Shown: positions 51,743-60,898 of the stretch, piece after piece
Layout: each line of letters begins with the position of its first letter
Position numbering within the stretch: position 1 is the stretch's first letter
Source of the DNA: Lewinellaceae bacterium
Lineage (GTDB): Bacteria; Bacteroidota; Bacteroidia; Chitinophagales; Saprospiraceae
Length of the DNA stretch: 64,000 nucleotides
Assembly: GCA_020636135.1 (NCBI GenBank)
Contig: JACJYK010000001.1
Coordinates: 1,288,501-1,352,500 of the forward strand
Direction: 5' to 3'
Program-made: the position numbers and the translations under genes
The notes under the pieces: model-generated
The model's database searches: none
What the model was told of the DNA's origin: nothing
What the model saw: only the letters and a program-made list of their open reading frames with translations

Positions 51743-52578
51743 CAGACGCGATTAAATTTAATATTCATTTTCGCGAGGATTAAAAGCAAAATTTTAAAAC
51801 CATTGGATATTCGAATTCTTTTCTCCAATAAAATCTGCGGCTGGCAAGACCTGATTTTCAGGAACAAAGCTTTGTAATATACATAAGCCGAATACACACC
51901 GAATTTTGCCTGGGAGGGCAGTCGTTGGATAGCCTGGCGCGCGGCTTTAAAATCTTCCGCAATCTCCTGTTCTATCTCCTGTTTTATTTCGGCATTAAGC
52001 CCACTGGAGGCCCAATTTGGGAAATAGATCCTGCCCAGTACTTCCTTATCATTCTTCAGATCCCGCAGAAAATTGACTTTTTGAAATGCAGCACCTAATC
52101 GCATTGCTCCCGGTTTAAGTTCCTGATAACAAGCTTCATCTCCTTGACAAAATACTTTTAAACACATCAATCCAACGACCTCTGCTGAACCCAGGATGTA
52201 TTCTTCAAATTTCTCCCGTTGATAGTTTTGCGCATACAAGTCCATCTCCATGCTTCCCAGAAATTGCTCGATCAATTGCAAGTCTATTTGAAACCGATTG
52301 ACTGTGACTTGGAAAGCATGCAGGACCGGATTGGTGCTTATACCTTCATCGATCGCCCTGTAAGTCTCACGCTTAAAGCGGTCCAGAAGACCAGCCTTGT
52401 CGAAGTCATGAAAGGTATCGACAATCTCATCTGCCAGTCGAACGAATCCATAAATTGCGAAGATATGTGGGCGGATCGAATGGTCAAGCATTCGGATTCC
52501 AATTGAAAAGGAAGTACTGTATCGCATGGTGATCACCCGCGACAACTGCATACAGACATTATCGTATAATGCCATCAT
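51742..52578 (-). CDS. crtB: Phytoene synthase
   Basis: This 278-residue enzyme condenses two geranylgeranyl diphosphates into phytoene, the first committed carotenoid step. The first aspartate-rich motif is VRLADEIVDTFHD, and the second is the QKVNFLRDLKND region, followed by RIYFP. The overlaps with crtI (4 nt) and the SRPBCC gene (1 nt) show that one transcript encodes them. An M-M start places the ATG at the crtI overlap. Confidence 0.95.
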   Translation of the reverse strand: MMALYDNVCMQLSRVITMRYSTSFSIGIRMLDHSIRPHIFAIYGFVRLADEIVDTFHDFDKAGLLDRFKRETYRAIDEGISTNPVLHAFQVTVNRFQIDLQLIEQFLGSMEMDLYAQNYQREKFEEYILGSAEVVGLMCLKVFCQGDEACYQELKPGAMRLGAAFQKVNFLRDLKNDKEVLGRIYFPNWASSGLNAEIKQEIEQEIAEDFKAARQAIQRLPSQAKFGVYSAYVYYKALFLKIRSCQPQILLEKRIRISNGFKILLLILAKMNIKFNRV

Positions 52579-54074
52579 GCCTGGTCTTGCTGTTGTTTTT
52601 TAAGAATGTATTTTGCAACCACTTCGCCGCTGATAACAGCTGGAGGTAATCCTGGACCAGGTACCGTTAGCTGTCCGGTAAAAAATAGATTGTTTACCTT
52701 TTTGCTTTTAATTTTTGGTCTTAAAGGGCCAGTCTGTAACAGCGTATTTGCCAGGCCGTATGCATTACCTCGGAAAGAATGATAGTCTTTGATGAAATCA
52801 TTGATGCAATAACTGCGGTGAAACAAGACTTGGTCCTTTATGGTGCACCCAAGTTGGCGCTCCATGCGATCAAGGACCCTATTAAAATAGTGGTCATGCT
52901 TTGCGGGGTCATCTTGTAACCGGGTGGAGAGCGGTATCAGAATGAACAGATTTTCTTTTCCTTCCGGAGCAGCCATGGGATCGGTCTTGGAAGGCGCACA
53001 TACATAAAATAGGGGATCTTCCGGCCATATGTGGTCGTCGTAAATGGACTGAGCGTGCGAAGAGAATGGTGCATCGAAGAATAAATTGTGGTGCTCAAGG
53101 CCGGAGACCTTTTTATTAACACCTACGTAGAACAACAAGGATGAAGGGGCCATTACTTTTTTATCCCAATAGGCTTTTGAGTAAGACCGGCTTGAATTCG
53201 GTAATAGGTCCATTTCCGTATGATGGTAGTCAGCCCCTGATATCACCAGATTTGTCTCAAACAGACCGTTGCATGTAGACACGGCTTTCACATTTCGGTC
53301 TGAACCCATGATGAATGAATCTACCTCCGTGTCAGTAATTAATTCAACTTCATTCTCTGACAGGATTTGACGGAATGCTTCTGAAATTTTCGTCATTCCT
53401 CCCATTGGATACCAGGTCCCCAGCATCATGTCCGCATAATTCATCATACTGTATAATGCAGGCGTTTCTTCTGGTTTTGCTCCAAGAAATAGAACTGGAA
53501 ACTCCAGCAACTGCACCAGATGCGGATCCTGAACATATTTACGGATGTGCTTTGCGATGGATTGAAAAAGATCCAGGCGCATGCTTTTCTGAATCAATTG
53601 CAGATCAGCATATTCCGTGACGTGGAGCGATGGTCTGTAAATGAATTCAGACATCGCTGTGTCGTATTTAATTTTGGCTTCTTTCAGGAAAGCTGCAAGG
53701 CGGTCCCCACTGCCTGACTCAAATCCATCAAACAAAGTCTTTAAGCTGTCAAAATCGGATGGAAGGGTGACGGGCTCCCGGTCACTCCAGAAAACCTGGT
53801 AGGAAGGATTAAGTCGCTTTAATTCGTAAAAATCCTGGTGGGTATGCCCGAATAGCTGGTAAAAGCGTTCGAATACCTCCGGCATCCAGTACCAGGAAGG
53901 TCCCATGTCAAACTGGAAGCCCTGGTGATCCCATTTTCGGTTGCGGCCACCTACTGATTGATGTTTTTCAATCAATCGTACAGAGTGACCAGCTTTGGCC
54001 AGGAGTGCGGCACAAGCCATTCCCGCGATTCCGGCACCAATGACCACTGTCTTGCTTCCAGATTGTAAATTCAT
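52575..54074 (-). CDS. crtI: Phytoene desaturase
   Basis: This 499-residue flavoprotein carries the N-terminal dinucleotide fold VVIGAGIAGMACAALLAKAGHSV (about 10-32) with RLIEKHQSVGGRNRKW. The C-terminal FAD region is NNLFFTGQLTVPGPGLPPAVISGEVVA. It converts phytoene to lycopene in one-step bacterial desaturation. It is the first gene of the operon and is divergent from the photolyase gene, sharing a 62-nt intergenic region. Confidence 0.95.
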   Translation of the reverse strand: MNLQSGSKTVVIGAGIAGMACAALLAKAGHSVRLIEKHQSVGGRNRKWDHQGFQFDMGPSWYWMPEVFERFYQLFGHTHQDFYELKRLNPSYQVFWSDREPVTLPSDFDSLKTLFDGFESGSGDRLAAFLKEAKIKYDTAMSEFIYRPSLHVTEYADLQLIQKSMRLDLFQSIAKHIRKYVQDPHLVQLLEFPVLFLGAKPEETPALYSMMNYADMMLGTWYPMGGMTKISEAFRQILSENEVELITDTEVDSFIMGSDRNVKAVSTCNGLFETNLVISGADYHHTEMDLLPNSSRSYSKAYWDKKVMAPSSLLFYVGVNKKVSGLEHHNLFFDAPFSSHAQSIYDDHIWPEDPLFYVCAPSKTDPMAAPEGKENLFILIPLSTRLQDDPAKHDHYFNRVLDRMERQLGCTIKDQVLFHRSYCINDFIKDYHSFRGNAYGLANTLLQTGPLRPKIKSKKVNNLFFTGQLTVPGPGLPPAVISGEVVAKYILKKQQQDQA

Positions 54075-54096
54075 ACCTAATAGATCAAATTTTAGT

Positions 54097-54136
54097 TAGT
54101 TTTGTTTAACGAAAATCAAAAAAAATTAAACAAAAC
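54097..54136. promoter_or_regulatory. Divergent crtI/photolyase control region with 11-bp inverted repeat
   Basis: GTTTTGTTTAA (54099-54109) is repeated as its exact reverse complement TTAAACAAAAC (54126-54136), with 16 nt between. The left arm overlaps a -7-like box TAGTTTTG (54097-54104) for the photolyase gene, and the right arm abuts its ATG at 54137. It looks like a repressor operator. Many bacteria control carotenoid and photolyase genes together through light-responsive MerR-family regulators, but no such regulator gene is present in the window. Confidence 0.55.
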
Positions 54137-55435
54137 ATGCAACAGGTTACCCTGTACTGGTTTAGAAGGGACTTGAGATTGGATGATAACCACGGATTTT
54201 CACAAGCGTTGGCTTCCGGTTTTCCGGTCTTTCCAATTTTTATTTTTGATCGCAACATTCTGGATGAACTCGAGGATAGGTCAGATGCCCGAGTGCAATT
54301 CATACACAACCAGCTGGTTAACCTGAATAAGGAACTGGCAGTCTATGGATCCGGATTATCTACTTTTTACGGTACGCCTGAAGATGTTTTCCGGGAGCTG
54401 ATCCAAATCCATTCGATCCGGATGGTTATGACCAACCGGGATTATGAACCTTACGCTATTCAGCGGGATAAACGAATCCATGCTTTCCTTTCAGACCATG
54501 GAATTCCATTTAAGGGATTTAAAGATCAGGTGATTATGGACCGGCGAGAGGTCCTGAAGGCTGATGGGGAACCCTACACAGTTTTTACTCCCTACAGCCG
54601 GAAATGGAAAGAACTATTCCGCCCGGACCTGATCCAGCCATTTCCGGTTTGTCTCTCCAGGGAGGTGCTTTTGCAAATACCCGGCAAAGATGTGCTGCCC
54701 TTGAAATCAATAGGATTCCAGCCTGTAGGTCAGGCATTTCCGGGCAAGGTAATGGATGAAGAGCTTATTCGTAACTATCAGGAAATCCGCAACTTTCCGG
54801 GTATCAGAGGGACTACAAGGCTGAGCGTGCATTTGCGATTTGGCACCATCAGCATCCGAAATCTGGTCAATAAAGCAATGGCCTGGAACGGCACTTTCCT
54901 GAATGAGCTCATTTGGAGGGAGTTCTACATGATGATCCTGTACCATTTCCCCCATGTCGTCCATCAGTCTTTCCGGCCACAATATGACCGTATACCCTGG
55001 CTAAACCAGGAAGAAGCGTTTGAAGCATGGTGCGAGGGGCGTACCGGATATCCGATTGTTGACGCCGGAATGCATGAACTGAACGAGTCCGGCTTTATGC
55101 ACAACCGGGTTCGTATGATCACCGCTTCATTTTTGACCAAGCATTTGTTGATCGATTGGCGATGGGGGGAAGCCTATTTTGCCCGGAAATTGCTGGATTA
55201 CGAATTAGCGTCAAATAATGGAGGCTGGCAGTGGGCGGCAGGATCGGGCGTGGATGCAGCGCCATACTTCCGTATTTTTAATCCGGCATTGCAAGCCCAA
55301 AAGTTTGATCCTGACCACCGATACCTGGATGAATGGGCGCCGGGATGGCAATTGCCCGGGTATCCGTCACCTATTGTAGATCATAAGTTAGCCCGGGAAA
55401 GAGCTATTTCCACATTTCGCAAGGCCTTGGATTGA
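54137..55435 (+). CDS. phrB: Deoxyribodipyrimidine photolyase (FAD-dependent, CPD type)
   Basis: This 432-residue enzyme repairs UV-made cyclobutane pyrimidine dimers with blue light. The N-terminal antenna domain opens LYWFRRDLRLDDNHGF, and the FAD domain has TRLSVHLRFGTISIR, NELIWREFYMMIL, TGYPIVDAGMHEL, HNRVRM, and ASNNGGWQWAAGSGVDAAPYFRIFNP. The cluster of Trp residues in the C-terminal part is that of photolyases rather than obvious cryptochromes. It is divergent from the carotenoid operon, so both photoprotective functions may be co-regulated. Confidence 0.95.
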   Translation: MQQVTLYWFRRDLRLDDNHGFSQALASGFPVFPIFIFDRNILDELEDRSDARVQFIHNQLVNLNKELAVYGSGLSTFYGTPEDVFRELIQIHSIRMVMTNRDYEPYAIQRDKRIHAFLSDHGIPFKGFKDQVIMDRREVLKADGEPYTVFTPYSRKWKELFRPDLIQPFPVCLSREVLLQIPGKDVLPLKSIGFQPVGQAFPGKVMDEELIRNYQEIRNFPGIRGTTRLSVHLRFGTISIRNLVNKAMAWNGTFLNELIWREFYMMILYHFPHVVHQSFRPQYDRIPWLNQEEAFEAWCEGRTGYPIVDAGMHELNESGFMHNRVRMITASFLTKHLLIDWRWGEAYFARKLLDYELASNNGGWQWAAGSGVDAAPYFRIFNPALQAQKFDPDHRYLDEWAPGWQLPGYPSPIVDHKLARERAISTFRKALD

Positions 55436-55453
55436 ATCAATTTCCAAATTAGA

Positions 55454-55963
55454 TTATACCCTCCGGATGAATTCCATTGCCGGTTCAAATGGCGATGATG
55501 TATGGAAATCAGGCAGTTCTAACCAGTTAGACAGAAGCGGATTTGGCTTGCCATATACCTGGTGTGCTTCCCAGACATAATCCAGATACCAGTCAGGCTC
55601 GTTGCCCCAGCGGGTTTCCTGGTGACGCATTTCCCAATAGGACTTTCTGGGTAACCGGAGATAGATGCCTCCTGAATAGCGATGGTTTAAGTCAGGGTGG
55701 GCAAATGCCAGGATTCCTTCAATAAGAATCAGATCGCAGTCATTTTCACAGTCTTCGATGGCTGAGAACAATCGATTCCAGTCGACAGACAAGGGATGTT
55801 CCCAGTCCTCGGCTTGATTGATCCTCGGAAGTTGGTTTTTGGGCAGGACGTAGTCATCCAAAGCCAGCAAAACAGTTTTTTCAAATATTCCGGCCAGGTG
55901 AAGAGCCAGGGAGGTTTTACCCGCCCGGCTAATCCCGCCAATTCCGATCATTTTACTCATCAT
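55454..55963 (-). CDS. P-loop nucleoside kinase-like protein (nicotinamide riboside/uridine kinase-like)
   Basis: This 169-residue protein has a Walker A motif GISRAGKTSLA (residues about 9-19), the substrate pair LDDYVLPKNQLP, and DWEHPLSVDWNRLF, with LILIEGILAF as the Walker B. This order matches the uridine kinase and nicotinamide riboside kinase fold. The substrate is not determined, and the protein is short for classic uridine kinases. It overlaps the mechanosensitive channel gene by 11 nt. Confidence 0.77.
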   Translation of the reverse strand: MMSKMIGIGGISRAGKTSLALHLAGIFEKTVLLALDDYVLPKNQLPRINQAEDWEHPLSVDWNRLFSAIEDCENDCDLILIEGILAFAHPDLNHRYSGGIYLRLPRKSYWEMRHQETRWGNEPDWYLDYVWEAHQVYGKPNPLLSNWLELPDFHTSSPFEPAMEFIRRV

Positions 55964-56825
55964 CGGGCTGATTGCGCAGCGATTTGCCGGCTCTTACAAT
56001 GGCCTGCGGATTTCGCAACCACAGGTCCCGCTGCGGGAAAGGAATTTCTATTCCCTGTTGGCGGAACATATCAATGATACGGTAACGGATCTCACTTTTG
56101 ATTCGCTCGATGCGGAAAAACTCACGGCAATAGATATGCAGGGTAAACTCAAGAGCTGAGTTGCCAAAGTCGGAGAAATGAACGGAAGGTGGCGGCAGAT
56201 CCAGCACTTCTTTTTGCTCTTCGGCAGCCTGCATCAGGATTCTGGTTACCAGCTGGACATCCGACTGGTAAGAGACTCCGACATGGATCTGAAAGCGGGA
56301 AGGCTCATTATTGTTGCTGAAATTGACCACATTGTTCACAACCAGTTTCGAATTGGGTATGATAATGACCACGGAGTCCCTGGTCTCAACCTTGCTGGTA
56401 CGGATACCTATGTATCGTACCCGGGCCACCGTGCCATCTACGACGACAATGTCGCCTACTGCTACAGTACCTTCGATAAGCAGCACAATGCCTGAAATCC
56501 AGTCCATGAAGGTCTGCTGCAAACCCAGACCTAAACCGACCAACAGAGCAGCCGCACCGGTCCAAACATAGGAGAGCGTAAATCCCAGAGCCTGGATTGA
56601 CCAAAGCACCGTGATGGTATACAGGACGTATTTGAAGGTTGTAATGATGGCAAACTGACGGCCAATATCCACCCCACGGCGCTGAAAACGGTTTTTTAAT
56701 GTTTTGGACAACAGATAGCTTATCAACCGGGCCAGGGTGATGATCGCAAGGGCAATCAGCAGGTTCTGTACAGTAACCGTGTTGGTGCCTGCCTTAAAGA
56801 GAACTTGATCCAGTATCTGTTGCAA
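55953..56825 (-). CDS. MscS-family mechanosensitive channel
   Basis: This 290-residue inner-membrane protein has three N-terminal helices (about 20-100) and the MscS pore and beta domain: GLGLGLQQTFMDWISGIVLLIEG, GDIVVVDGTVARVRYIGIRTSKVETRD and IIPNSKLVVNNVVNFS. The C-terminal alpha-beta domain ends EIPFPQRDLWLRNPQ. The length is that of the small MscS type, lacking extra N-terminal domains. It probably releases solutes on hypo-osmotic shock. The next gene overlaps by 11 nt. Confidence 0.93.
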   Translation of the reverse strand: MQQILDQVLFKAGTNTVTVQNLLIALAIITLARLISYLLSKTLKNRFQRRGVDIGRQFAIITTFKYVLYTITVLWSIQALGFTLSYVWTGAAALLVGLGLGLQQTFMDWISGIVLLIEGTVAVGDIVVVDGTVARVRYIGIRTSKVETRDSVVIIIPNSKLVVNNVVNFSNNNEPSRFQIHVGVSYQSDVQLVTRILMQAAEEQKEVLDLPPPSVHFSDFGNSALEFTLHIYCREFFRIERIKSEIRYRIIDMFRQQGIEIPFPQRDLWLRNPQAIVRAGKSLRNQPDDE

Positions 56826-57047
56826 GAAGGACGGTTTGGCAACGAAAATAGAAAAGATTATTCCAATTCGGGTAAAATGGTTGCCGGCGGAGTGCAGACA
56901 CCAACCCGTTGTTTTCCATCTTGTTCAGAAGATTACACTGAAGGACAAGTGCTAACCACGGGAGGTATGAAGTGCGGGGTCCCTAGGTTTCAACCGAGTA
57001 AAACCTGAAAGTTTATTACCTTAATCCTCATACAACAACTCATCAGC

Positions 57048-59327
57048 TTGGATTCATCTGAAACTATTACCACAGCAGGCACATCGGCGAAGAAGTTCAA
57101 TACGATGCCCGTTTTCTTTACTGCTATTTCAACCATCCTCGGAGCCATCATGTTCCTGCGGTTTGGTTTTGCAGTAGGGCAACAGGGACTATTGGGTACC
57201 ATCATCATCATTCTGATCGGGCATATGGTGACTATTCCGACAGCTATGGCCATCGCAGAAATAGCGACCAATCAGAAGGTTGAAGGAGGGGGAGAGTATT
57301 ACATTATTTCCCGGTCTTTTGGTCTGGTAATAGGGTCTACCATTGGGATAACGCTTTATCTATCGCAAGCCATAAGTGTAGCTTTTTACATCATTGCATT
57401 CACCGAAGCGTTCACACCGCTGTTTAACTGGATTGACGGACTTCATCCTCCTGTCTGGGTGTCCTGGTTGCTGGCTCAAAAACAAACGATCGGGATCCCG
57501 GCATTATTGGGACTTACCTATATCATGCTGACCAAAGGGGCATCTTTAGGCGTGAAGACATTGTATGTGGTTGTTGCCACTTTGGGGGTGGCTCTCGTTG
57601 CTTTTTTTCTGGGAAGTGCGCTGGATCAAACATCTCAATACGGCCCGACAACCACCATTCTGGATTTTCCAAGTACCGGGATCAAATCAGTTGATTTCTT
57701 CACCGTTTTCGCCATTATTTTCCCTGCATTTACCGGGATGACCGCCGGAGTAGGCCTGTCCGGGGACCTCAAGGACCCATCCAAGTCGCTTCCATTAGGG
57801 ACACTATCAGCTACCATATCCGGAATGATCATTTACTTGTTTATAGCCTACAAACTACACATTTCTGCGTCCCCGGTAGAACTGGCGGATACTTCACGAC
57901 TGATCATGTCGGATATAGCCTGGCAGGGATCATGGCTGATTCCGATCGGATTAGCTGCTGCAACCATTTCTTCCGCCCTGGGATCCATCATGGTAGCGCC
58001 GCGGACCTTGCAGGCCATATCCCGGGACCGCATCTTCCCCACGCCCTTCCTGAATGACTTCCTGGCCAAGGGAAAAGGATTGTCCGATGAACCCTACAAT
58101 GCCAGTCTGGTAACCATTCTGATCGCCGGTGCATTCATCTTTCTGGGCCAGTTGGATGCAGTAGCACAGATTATATCCATGTTTTTTATGGTCACTTACG
58201 GTTCATTGTGTCTGATATCTTTTCTCAATCATTTCGCCGCGGATCCTTCCTACCGGCCCAGTTTTCGTTCCCGGTGGTACATTTCCCTGTTTGGCGCGAT
58301 AACCTGCTTTGGCCTCATGTTCTTTATGAATGCTTCGTATGCCATTATGGCAACGTTGTTACTGATATCACTTTACTTCTTAATTGCTTTTTTTAACAAG
58401 GATAAAAAGAGTATTGCCTTGATTTTCCAGGGTGTGATTTTCCAGTTCAGCCGGCAGCTTCAGGTCTTCCTGCAAAAGGCGGATAAAGAAGCAGCCCGTA
58501 GCTGGCGCCCATCCGTTGTTGCCTTGTCTAAATATACGTTTGATCGTATCGGTCCATTTGATCTGTTGCGCTGGATTGCCCACAAATATGGATTTGGAAC
58601 CTACATTCATTTTGTCCCTGGTTATCTCTCCCGCCAACTCAACCGTGATGCTAAGGTGGCTAAGAACCGGCTGATCAAAATGGCAGAAATCAGTGATAGC
58701 AATATTTATATTGATACGATGATCAGCCCATCCTATCAGTCTGCAATCGCTCAGATCATCCAGTTACCAGGTATGGCTGGTACGGATAATAACCTGCTGC
58801 TCTTGGAATATACAAAGCACGATTCAAGCGGTCTGACAGACCTGATCGATAATTTTAACCTTATCCGGTCTGTGGATTTTGATTTGGCTATCCTGGCAAG
58901 TTCGGACCGTGGGTTTGGAATAAGGAAACGAATACACATCTGGATCACACAACAGGATTACCGGAATGCAACCCTGATGATCTTGCTGGCTTACATCCTC
59001 ATGGGACACAAGGAGTGGGCCGGCGCTGAACCACGGGTTTACGCCTATTTCACCGAAGACATTATGGATCAGGAGAAGAGCCGCCTTACCGGGCTGATTC
59101 AGGCGGGTCAGTTGCCTATTTCTACCCATAATGTTGAATTTATCACACGCCAACACGATGCAAATCCACACGAAATCATCATTGCGAAATCCCGCGATGC
59201 TGATCTCACTTTTATCGGATTCCTGGCCGAAACCGTTAAGAAACTGGGGGCTAAAATGTTTACCGATTACGACCTGCCCGGAAACATCTTGTTTATCAGC
59301 AGCTCGGACGAAATTGACCTTCAATGA
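57048..59327 (+). CDS. SLC12-like amino acid/cation-chloride transporter family protein
   Basis: This 759-residue membrane protein has about 12 helices in the first 460 residues. The first helix shows LGAIMFLRFGFAVGQQG, the sequence pattern of the SLC12 cation-chloride cotransporter type within the APC superfamily, and a long soluble C-terminal part (about 465-759) follows. The TTG start at 57048 is the most upstream supported; an ATG at 57105 would remove the short N-terminal tail. The substrate is not predictable beyond an ion or amino acid. It converges with the plug-domain lipoprotein gene, 6 nt apart. Confidence 0.82.
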   Translation: MDSSETITTAGTSAKKFNTMPVFFTAISTILGAIMFLRFGFAVGQQGLLGTIIIILIGHMVTIPTAMAIAEIATNQKVEGGGEYYIISRSFGLVIGSTIGITLYLSQAISVAFYIIAFTEAFTPLFNWIDGLHPPVWVSWLLAQKQTIGIPALLGLTYIMLTKGASLGVKTLYVVVATLGVALVAFFLGSALDQTSQYGPTTTILDFPSTGIKSVDFFTVFAIIFPAFTGMTAGVGLSGDLKDPSKSLPLGTLSATISGMIIYLFIAYKLHISASPVELADTSRLIMSDIAWQGSWLIPIGLAAATISSALGSIMVAPRTLQAISRDRIFPTPFLNDFLAKGKGLSDEPYNASLVTILIAGAFIFLGQLDAVAQIISMFFMVTYGSLCLISFLNHFAADPSYRPSFRSRWYISLFGAITCFGLMFFMNASYAIMATLLLISLYFLIAFFNKDKKSIALIFQGVIFQFSRQLQVFLQKADKEAARSWRPSVVALSKYTFDRIGPFDLLRWIAHKYGFGTYIHFVPGYLSRQLNRDAKVAKNRLIKMAEISDSNIYIDTMISPSYQSAIAQIIQLPGMAGTDNNLLLLEYTKHDSSGLTDLIDNFNLIRSVDFDLAILASSDRGFGIRKRIHIWITQQDYRNATLMILLAYILMGHKEWAGAEPRVYAYFTEDIMDQEKSRLTGLIQAGQLPISTHNVEFITRQHDANPHEIIIAKSRDADLTFIGFLAETVKKLGAKMFTDYDLPGNILFISSSDEIDLQ

Positions 59328-59333
59328 GACCAA

Positions 59334-59750
59334 CTACATCTTAGCGTTTTTGGTTTTAATGATGATGACGCCGTGGTTGCCTTCTTCTCCGTAAATGGCA
59401 GTTTCAGAGAGGCTGCGGAGAACCCGGACACTCACGATTTCATTGGCATTGATGCTGTTATTGACCGAAGCATAATTCCTGCCCATGTTGGTGTTATTGA
59501 CGATGAACAAGGGCTGCGTTTCGAGGGTGATCGTGCTTTGACCCCGGACGTAGATACGGGCGTTATCGCCATCCCCCTGGATTGTCAGGGATGAATATTT
59601 GCGCAAAACATCAGCCAGGCTGCGGTTGTCCTGCTGATTGTTTATTTCATAGGGATCCTCCTTGGCAGCTTTTTTAGGGGTGTCTTTCGATACAAAACAA
59701 CCTGTAAGGAGAACCAGGGTGAGCAGGTAAAATAGATTTGTGGCTCGCAT
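59334..59750 (-). CDS. Small lipoprotein with TonB-receptor plug-like domain
   Basis: With the start at ATG 59750 the product is a 138-residue lipoprotein (MRATNLFYLLTLVLLTGC). The frame is open to 59786, but that extension precedes the signal peptide. The mature part resembles the plug domain of SusC-like TonB-dependent receptors: NRSLADVLRKYSSLTIQG, ARIYVRGQSTI, PLFIVNNTNM, IVSVRVLRSLSETAIYGEEGNHGVIIIKTKN. No barrel follows, so it is an isolated plug on a lipid anchor. Function is unknown; it may bind a partner in the envelope. Confidence 0.82.
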   Translation of the reverse strand: MRATNLFYLLTLVLLTGCFVSKDTPKKAAKEDPYEINNQQDNRSLADVLRKYSSLTIQGDGDNARIYVRGQSTITLETQPLFIVNNTNMGRNYASVNNSINANEIVSVRVLRSLSETAIYGEEGNHGVIIIKTKNAKM

Positions 59751-59839
59751 ACGTATGGGTTTTAGTCCAGACATCAAATTAAACATTCTTTTATAAGATG
59801 AAAAGGGTAACCCTTATGGCGTATGGGTAAATAGCAGGA

Positions 59840-60796
59840 TTAATACGTGTTTTCTTCCTGAGTGCTCAATGAATGACCACAACGATGGCAATATTGGGCG
59901 AATTTATGATGTTCGGTCTGACCGCATTGCGGACATTTGAAATAATGAAATTCTTTCTGGTTCATTACCCGCCCGCTGATCTCGGCTGTTACAATACCGG
60001 TAGGTACGGCGATGACGCCATAGCCAAGGATCATGACCACGGTAGCCAGCATTTGCCCCAGGGCAGTGATCGGGATTTTATCCCCATATCCGACCGTGGT
60101 GAGCGTCACAATGGCCCAATAAATACCATCGGGAATAGAACGGATCTGTGGATTGATGTCTCCTTCAACCATGTACATCAATGTACCCAATAAGACAGCC
60201 ATCAGAATCACGAAGGAAAGGAATACGTAAATTTTGGTCCGGGACGCCTGCAGTGCACTAACCACAATGGAGCCTTCACGGACAAAATGTCCCATTTTGA
60301 AAATGCGGAATATCCGCAACAGACGAAGGACCCGGATAATCAGTAAATGTTGTGCGCCAGGAAAAAAGATGCCGATGTAGGCTGGTAGGATTGCCAGTAA
60401 ATCCACGATCCCAAAGAAAGAGGTGGCGTAGGCAACCGGGTTCCTGGAGGCATACAAACGTAGGACATACTCGACGGTAAAAATTACCGTGAAAAACCAT
60501 TCCAGCGAGTAAAAAAGCCACCAGTAGGTATGGTGAAATGAGCTTACCGTTTCGAAAATGATCGCCAGTACACTCAGTACAATGGCGATGATCAGGATCC
60601 GGTCAAATCGCCGGCCTTCCTTCGTATTTGACTCAAAGATTATTCGGTGCAGCCTTTCCTGGCCTTTAACACTGATAAAACGGTCCAGGAGCTTCCGGCC
60701 ACGGTTGCCCATGAAGAGTAAAAACTTTCCCAAACGGCGAAAGAATCGAACCAACAGATTGCCATCTTCAGTCATGGTTTGGGTAAGATAAGCCAT
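59840..60796 (-). CDS. Voltage-gated potassium channel with C-terminal zinc ribbon
   Basis: This 318-residue inner-membrane protein has six helices. The S4-like segment is RVLRLLRIFRIFKMG and the pore signature is TLTTVGYGD, with IGVA-type filter flanks and S6 as MILGYGVIAVPTGIV. After S6 the tail carries CPQCGQ and CHRCGHS, a C4 zinc ribbon (about residues 288-310). K+ channels of the Kv type are common in bacteria, but this zinc ribbon tail is not standard. It is divergent from the MmcQ/YjbR gene. Confidence 0.9.
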   Translation of the reverse strand: MAYLTQTMTEDGNLLVRFFRRLGKFLLFMGNRGRKLLDRFISVKGQERLHRIIFESNTKEGRRFDRILIIAIVLSVLAIIFETVSSFHHTYWWLFYSLEWFFTVIFTVEYVLRLYASRNPVAYATSFFGIVDLLAILPAYIGIFFPGAQHLLIIRVLRLLRIFRIFKMGHFVREGSIVVSALQASRTKIYVFLSFVILMAVLLGTLMYMVEGDINPQIRSIPDGIYWAIVTLTTVGYGDKIPITALGQMLATVVMILGYGVIAVPTGIVTAEISGRVMNQKEFHYFKCPQCGQTEHHKFAQYCHRCGHSLSTQEENTY

Positions 60797-60898
60797 CGCT
60801 GGTAATTAGGTGATGATTCTTGTCAAAAAATGGAAGAGTTCGGTACATGCATTAACCTCGGCAGGGTCGTACCTTTAAGTGGTAAATATCAAGGGGTT

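Noticed and set aside
56805..57008. 67-codon plus-strand frame between the MscS and SLC12-like genes
   Set aside because: It overlaps the MscS start region, has no recognisable features and no promoter evidence.
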